Below, one piece after another: positions 59,748 through 64,000 of a DNA stretch of 64,000 nucleotides. Each line of letters opens with the position of its first letter. Position 1 is the stretch's first letter. A model generated the notes under the pieces. That model searched no databases. It had not been told where the DNA came from and was given only the letters and a program-made list of their open reading frames with translations. This DNA comes from Aliihoeflea sp023389195 (GTDB lineage Bacteria > Pseudomonadota > Alphaproteobacteria > Rhizobiales > Rhizobiaceae): assembly GCA_023389195.1 (NCBI GenBank), contig JAEWET010000028.1, positions 1-64,000 of the forward strand, given 5' to 3'. A program made the translations under genes and the position numbers.

Positions 59748-60776
59748 TCACCCCCAGCACTTATCCAGTCCCTCGGCCGAGTCGATGGACTCGACCCCAT
59801 CGGCCGGTGCGTCGGTGATCAGCGTGACGCCGGTGTCGAAGAAGTCGAGGCCTTCGGTCGGCGCGGGCTTCTCGCCGGTCTCGGCGAATTTGGCGATCGC
59901 CTCGATGCCGAGCGCGGCCATGTCGAGCGGGTACTGCTGCGAGGTCGCGCCGATGATTCCTTCGGAGACGTTCTGGACGCCCGGGCAGCCGCCATCGACG
60001 GAGACGATCAGCACGCCTTCGGTCTTGCCGAAGGATTTCAGCGTCTCGTAGGCGCCGGCGGCGGCCGGCTCATTGATCGTGTAGACGACGTTGATGTCGG
60101 GGTCCTGCTGGAGAAGGTTCTCCATCGCGGTGCGCCCGCCTTCCTCGTTGCCGTCGGTCACGTCATGGCCGACGATGCGGGCGTCGTCCTCGTCGCCGAT
60201 CAGGTTCTCGTCCTTGATGTCGATGCCGAAGCCGCTGAGGAACCCCTGGTCGCGCAGGACGTCGACCGAGGGCGCGCTGGGTGCGAGGTCGAGGAGTGCG
60301 ATCTTGGCGTTTTCCGCTTCCGCGCCGAGCGTCGCGGCGGCCCACTGGCCGATCAACTCACCAGCCTTGAAATTGTCGGTGGCGAATGTGGCGTCGGCGG
60401 CGTCGATCGGCTCCAGCGGCGTGTCGAGCGCGATCACCAGAATGCCGGCCTCGCGCGCCTGCTGGACGACGGGCACGATCGCCTTGGTGTCGGAGGCCGT
60501 GAGAAGGATGCCCTTGGCGCCGGACGCGATGCAGCTTTCGATCGCCTGGACCTGCGTCTCGTGGTCGCCGTCGATCTTGCCGGCGAAGGTGGAGAGCTTG
60601 ACGCCGAGCTCCTCGGCCTTGGCCGTCGCGCCTTCCTTCATCTTGACGAAGAAGGGGTTGATGTCTGTCTTGGTGATGAGGCAGGCCGAGACCTCCTCCT
60701 GCGCGGCGGCGGGGCCGGCCAGCATCAGGGCAAGCGGCGCGGTTGCGGCCAAAGCAAGCTTGAACGTCGTCTTCAT
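59748..60776 (-). CDS. frcB: Fructose-type ABC transporter substrate-binding protein FrcB
   Basis: Periplasmic sugar-binding protein of 342 residues with a signal peptide (FKLALAATAPLALMLAGPAAAQ). The mature sequence (SACLITKTDINPFFVKMKEGATAKAEELGVKLSTFAGKIDGD, IVALDTPLEPIDAADATFATDNFKAGELIGQWAA, INEPAAAGAYETLKSFG, VDGGCPGVQN, SQQYPLDMAALG) closely resembles FrcB of S. meliloti, which binds fructose and also mannose and ribose. It is first in the frcBCA operon and divergent from the ROK repressor. Confidence 0.95.
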   Translation of the reverse strand: MKTTFKLALAATAPLALMLAGPAAAQEEVSACLITKTDINPFFVKMKEGATAKAEELGVKLSTFAGKIDGDHETQVQAIESCIASGAKGILLTASDTKAIVPVVQQAREAGILVIALDTPLEPIDAADATFATDNFKAGELIGQWAAATLGAEAENAKIALLDLAPSAPSVDVLRDQGFLSGFGIDIKDENLIGDEDDARIVGHDVTDGNEEGGRTAMENLLQQDPDINVVYTINEPAAAGAYETLKSFGKTEGVLIVSVDGGCPGVQNVSEGIIGATSQQYPLDMAALGIEAIAKFAETGEKPAPTEGLDFFDTGVTLITDAPADGVESIDSAEGLDKCWG

Positions 60777-60883
60777 CGCGAAAATCCTCCGTTGAACTGA
60801 CCGCCACCTCCTGGCGGAACCATTGCGCGTCCGGCATGCGGCCGTCGCAATCTACCGTCAGGGAACCACCATAGGCTTCGAGA

Positions 60884-60917
60884 GTCAATTAATAAATCAA
60901 TCTAATTTATAATTGAC
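60884..60917. promoter_or_regulatory. Inverted-repeat operator between frcB and the ROK regulator gene
   Basis: An AT-rich inverted repeat, GTCAATTA at 60884-60891 and TAATTGAC at 60910-60917, with TAAAT/ATTTA also symmetric inside. It lies in the shared 189-base promoter region of divergent genes, the usual site for a ROK repressor. In a strongly GC-rich genome it stands out. Confidence 0.75.
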
Positions 60918-60965
60918 CCTCGCCGTGCCACGCTGCATGGTCGCAACGTCGCTTGGGAGGGCGCA

Positions 60966-62180
60966 TTGCTGGACGATCCGCACACGACATCACAGCTTGA
61001 GCCGCAGCTTCGCGGTTCCAACCAGTCGGGCATGCGCGCCTGGAACGAACGGCTCGTGCTGTCGATCCTGCGTCGGCAAGGGCCGATGTCGAAGGCCGAC
61101 ATCGCCCGCGTCACCGGACTTTCGACGCAGACCGCCTGGGTCATCATCCGCGCTCTCGAGAAGGACGGATTGCTCGAAAAGGGCAAGCCGCAGCGCGGCC
61201 GCGTCGGCCAGCCTTCGGTGCCGATGTCACTTTCGCCCGACGGCGCCCTGTTCCTCGGCCTGAAGATCGGCCGGCGCTCGAGCGAACTCGTGCTGATGGA
61301 TTTCGTCGGAACGATCCGCGCGCGTCGCACGCTTATCTATCGCTGGCCGACACCGGGCAGCGTGCTCGAATTCGCCCATGGCGCGATCGATGCGGTCGTG
61401 GCCGAGGTCGTACCGGAGCTTCGCTCGCGCATTGCCGGGCTCGGCGTGGCGATGCCGTTCCAGCTCTGGCAATGGTCCGCACGCATCGGCGCGCCGCCGG
61501 CCGATCTCGCCGGCTGGGAAACGCTCGACATCCGCGCCGAACTCGCCCGCGCCTATCCGTTCCCGGTCTTCCTGCAGAACGACGCCTCGTCGGCCTGCGG
61601 CGCCGAGCTCATATTCGGCGATGAGGTGCCGGCCGGCGATTTCCTCTATTTCTATGTCGGCTATTTCATCGGCGGCGGCATCGTCCTCGACGGGCAGCTC
61701 TATACGGGCCGCAGCGGCAATGCCGGGGCGGTCGGGTCGATGCCGGTGCGCGGCGAAGATGGCCGAACCGTCCAGCTCATCGAGCGCGCGTCGATTTCCG
61801 GGCTGGAGGAACTGCTGGAGGCGGCCGGCCGACCGGCGGAGAGCCTTTGGGAGACGCCGGCGGCATGGGACGTCGATGCCGCCATTCTCGATCGCTGGAT
61901 CGAGGCGGCGGGGCAGGGAATCGCCGATGCGGCGCTCGCCGCCGTCGCGCTGGTCGATTTCGACGCCGTCATCATCGACGGGTCGATGCCGGCGGATGTG
62001 CGCAGGCGGCTCGTCGAAATCGCCGAAGCGCGGATGCGCGGCCACAATCTGTCGGGCATTGCCGAGCCCGATTTCGGCGAAGGCTCGCTCGGGCCGCAGG
62101 CGCGCACGCTCGGCGCGGCCGCGATCCCGCTTTCCGAGCGCTTTCTCGTCGACCGGAGCGGGCTGGCGATGGCAGGGTGA
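60966..62180 (+). CDS. frcR: ROK-family transcriptional regulator (FrcR-like)
   Basis: Sugar-responsive repressor of 404 residues, start TTG at 60966 with GGGAGG five bases upstream. N-terminal winged helix: RLVLSILRRQGPMSKADIARVTGLSTQTAWVIIRALEKDGLLE. C-terminal ROK domain contains FLQNDASSACGAELIFGDEVPAGDFLYFYVGYFIGGGIVLDGQLYTGRSGNAGAVGSMPV. It does not show the usual Cys-rich zinc motif of ROK sugar kinases. Divergent from frcB, as frcR is in Sinorhizobium; the operator lies between them. Confidence 0.92.
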   Translation: MLDDPHTTSQLEPQLRGSNQSGMRAWNERLVLSILRRQGPMSKADIARVTGLSTQTAWVIIRALEKDGLLEKGKPQRGRVGQPSVPMSLSPDGALFLGLKIGRRSSELVLMDFVGTIRARRTLIYRWPTPGSVLEFAHGAIDAVVAEVVPELRSRIAGLGVAMPFQLWQWSARIGAPPADLAGWETLDIRAELARAYPFPVFLQNDASSACGAELIFGDEVPAGDFLYFYVGYFIGGGIVLDGQLYTGRSGNAGAVGSMPVRGEDGRTVQLIERASISGLEELLEAAGRPAESLWETPAAWDVDAAILDRWIEAAGQGIADAALAAVALVDFDAVIIDGSMPADVRRRLVEIAEARMRGHNLSGIAEPDFGEGSLGPQARTLGAAAIPLSERFLVDRSGLAMAG

Positions 62181-62185
62181 CGGCC

Positions 62186-62212
62186 CGCGGCGGATGCCGC
62201 CGCGAGCCTTTT
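62186..62212 (+). terminator. Probable terminator after the ROK regulator gene
   Basis: An 8-base GC stem (62186-62193 with 62197-62204) with a 3-base loop, then AGCCTTTT. It lies in the 39-base gap between convergent frcR and dctM, so a weak bidirectional terminator is likely. Confidence 0.65.
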
Positions 62213-62219
62213 CGTCGGA

Positions 62220-63611
62220 TCAGGAATAGATCCAGCGCGGCAGCCAGGTGGCGAGGCCGGGGAAGATGAACATGATCGCCAGCGCCGTGATCTGCAGGCA
62301 GACGAACGGGATGACGCCCTTGTAGATCATGCCCGTCGTCACGCTCGCCGGCGCGACGCCGCGCAGATAGAAGAGCGAGAAGCCGAAGGGTGGCGTCAGG
62401 AACGAGGTTTGCAAGTTCACGCCCACCATGACGCCCAGCCACACCGGATCGACGCCGAGGTTGAGCAGGATCGGTGCGGTGATCGGGATCACGATGAAGA
62501 TGATTTCGAACGTATCCAGGATGAAACCGAGCAGGAACATGATCGCCATCACGACGATCACCGCGCCGATCGTCCCGCCGGGAAGGCCGGACAGGAATTC
62601 GTGCACCAGATTGTCGCCGCCCATCAGGCGGAAGACGATCGAGAACACCGACGCACCGAAGAGGATGATGAACACCATGGAGGTGATCGTCGCCGTCGAG
62701 ATGACCGCTTCCCGAACGATGCGGAAGGAGAGCCTCCACCGCAGCGCGGCCAGGATCATCGCGCCGACCGCACCCACCGAGGCCGCTTCCGTCGCGGTCG
62801 CGATGCCGCCGAGGATCGAGCCGAGCACGGCGATGATCAGGAGCAGCGGCGGGATCAGCGCCACGACGACCTCGCGGCCGAGGTTCTTCTTCTCCTCAGG
62901 CGGCACCGGCGTCGCCGGGCAGGATTCGGGATCGAAGATCGCCTTGAAGACCATCCAGCCGAGATAGAGGCCGACGAGCAGGAGGCCGGGCAGCACGGCA
63001 CCGGCGAAGAGATCGCCGACCGACACCGGCGACGGCGCAAAGTTGCCCTTGGCCATCTGCACCTGTGCGTTGATGCCAGAGAGCATGTCGCCCATGAAGA
63101 TCAGGACCGTCGAGGGCGGAATGATCTGGCCGAGCGTGCCCGAGGCGCAGATGACGCCCGAGGCCAGCCGCGGATCGTAGCCGGCACGCAGCATGGCCGG
63201 CAGCGAGATCAGGCCCATGGTGACGACGGTCGCGCCGACGACGCCGGTCGATGCCGCCAGCATCGCCCCGACGAGCACGACCGAGATGCCGAGGCCGCCG
63301 CGCATGTTGCCGAAGAGCTTGCCCATGGTGAGGAGAAGCTGTTCCGCGATCTTGGAGCGCTCGAGCATGACGCCCATGAAGATGAAGAGCGGCACCGCGA
63401 CCAGCACTTCATTGGTCATGAAGCCGATATAGCGGTTCGCCAAGGCGCCGAAGTTCGACGGGTCGAAGACGCCGAAATACATGCCGACCGCGCCGAACAT
63501 GAGCGACACGCCGGCCAGGGTGAACGCGACCGGGAAGCCAAGCATGAGAAAGCCGATGATGCCGAAGAACATCGTGCCGGCGAGGATCTCGCCAAGAAGT
63601 ATCGGGTCCAT
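62220..63611 (-). CDS. TRAP transporter large permease (DctM-like)
   Basis: Large inner-membrane subunit of a tripartite ATP-independent periplasmic transporter, 463 residues with about 12 hydrophobic segments. Motifs include GVSLMFGAVGMYFG, VAVPLFIFMGVMLERSKIAEQLLLTMGKLFGNMRGGL, GVICASGTLGQIIPPSTVLIFMGDML and GGIATATEAASVGAVGAMILAALRW. It overlaps the small permease gene by one base. The substrate-binding protein DctP is not in the window, so the substrate is unknown. Confidence 0.95.
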   Translation of the reverse strand: MDPILLGEILAGTMFFGIIGFLMLGFPVAFTLAGVSLMFGAVGMYFGVFDPSNFGALANRYIGFMTNEVLVAVPLFIFMGVMLERSKIAEQLLLTMGKLFGNMRGGLGISVVLVGAMLAASTGVVGATVVTMGLISLPAMLRAGYDPRLASGVICASGTLGQIIPPSTVLIFMGDMLSGINAQVQMAKGNFAPSPVSVGDLFAGAVLPGLLLVGLYLGWMVFKAIFDPESCPATPVPPEEKKNLGREVVVALIPPLLLIIAVLGSILGGIATATEAASVGAVGAMILAALRWRLSFRIVREAVISTATITSMVFIILFGASVFSIVFRLMGGDNLVHEFLSGLPGGTIGAVIVVMAIMFLLGFILDTFEIIFIVIPITAPILLNLGVDPVWLGVMVGVNLQTSFLTPPFGFSLFYLRGVAPASVTTGMIYKGVIPFVCLQITALAIMFIFPGLATWLPRWIYS

Positions 63612-64000
63612 CAGTGGGAGCTCCCGTCGGATTCATAGCGCAGGTCGGCGGGGAGCAGATGCTCGCTGTTCGACAATACGAGGATGGAACGCAGCGCCAT
63701 GGCGAGGCCCTGAAGGGCGACCAGCACGACGAAGGCGAGGATGAACGTCTTGAGGATGAAGAGCCCCGGCATGCCGCCCGGATTGGCCGACGCCTCGTAG
63801 ATGCGCCACGACCGGGCGACGAACGGATAGCCGTAGACCCAGACGATCCAGCAGAAGGGAACGAGGAAGATGAACACGCAGATCAGGTCGATCAGCGCCT
63901 TCGTCTTCACCTTGGCGGGGCGATAGAAGATGTCGACGCGCACATGGTCGTTGCGCAGCAGCGCGAAGCCGGCGACGGCGGTGAACATAGCACCGTTCAG
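63611..64000 (-). CDS. TRAP transporter small permease (DctQ-like), cut by window edge
   Basis: C-terminal part (about 129 residues) of the four-helix small subunit. The visible sequence shows LRNDHVRVDIFYRPAKVKTKALIDLICVFIFLVPFCWIVWVYGYPFVARSW and a final helix FVVLVALQGLAMALRSILVL, typical of DctQ. It runs off the right edge, with the start outside the window. The stop codon overlaps the dctM start. Confidence 0.9.
   Translation of the reverse strand: MNGAMFTAVAGFALLRNDHVRVDIFYRPAKVKTKALIDLICVFIFLVPFCWIVWVYGYPFVARSWRIYEASANPGGMPGLFILKTFILAFVVLVALQGLAMALRSILVLSNSEHLLPADLRYESDGSSH

Noticed and set aside
1..64000. tRNA, rRNA, CRISPR arrays, insertion sequences, integrases
   Set aside because: No cloverleaf, regularly spaced repeats or transposase or recombinase genes were seen.

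Overview
This 64 kb window is high-GC chromosomal DNA from an alphaproteobacterium of the order Hyphomicrobiales (Rhizobiales). The evidence is a motility locus with the rhizobial-only genes flaF, flbT, motC, motE, visN and visR, an OmpR-like regulator of the Rem/FtcR type, Ku and multidomain LigD, and a fructose ABC system (FrcBCA) like that of Sinorhizobium. The order flagellin-fliF-fliH-motB-motC-fliK-slt-rem-flgE recalls Brucella/Phyllobacteriaceae more than Sinorhizobium. I cannot name a genus.

Positions 1-31250 hold one flagellar super-locus. On the minus strand lie flhA (cut by the left edge), fliQ, flgD, flbT, flaF, flgL, flgK, flgE, rem, a lytic transglycosylase, fliK, motC, motB, fliH, fliF, one flagellin gene, and then one long operon running from a DUF1217-type gene through flgF, fliI, an unknown membrane protein, flgB, flgC, fliE, flgG, flgA, flgI, motE, flgH, fliL to fliP. 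On the plus strand lie motA, fliM, fliN, fliG, flhB and a small conserved gene. The master regulators visN-visR close the locus. Five transcription units (flhA, flgE, fliF, the DUF1217 operon and the motA operon) share an 11-base box, YYTCGCRCAAG, followed after exactly 9 bases by CTAG, CTAT or ATAA, 32-51 bases before the start codon and always in the direction of the gene. This is the strongest non-coding signal in the window and a good candidate for the class II flagellar promoter or Rem/FtcR site.

Positions 31600-37280 encode a polyamine-type ABC importer (binding protein, two permeases, ATPase) with an upstream amidohydrolase. Positions 37420-42978 hold a DNA end-joining island (Ku-LigD operon, a second Ku with a small partner gene, an endonuclease/exonuclease/phosphatase protein). 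Two divergent phospholipase D/cardiolipin synthase genes follow (43059-45911), then a membrane dipeptidase and an EamA transporter.

Positions 48174-50754 are a methionine importer (metNIQ), followed by a copper chaperone, an orphan CapK/phenylacetate-CoA-ligase-like enzyme, Dps and a TrkH potassium transporter. Positions 55392-62180 form a sugar locus: lyxose/mannose isomerase, a P-loop kinase, a PfkB fructokinase, frcA, frcC, frcB and a divergent ROK repressor with a clear inverted-repeat operator in the shared promoter. The window ends in a TRAP transporter (DctM complete, DctQ cut by the right edge). Five long palindromic elements of similar design sit between genes, including one perfect 56-bp inverted repeat abutting the fliQ stop codon. 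No tRNA, rRNA, CRISPR array, insertion sequence or prophage was seen.
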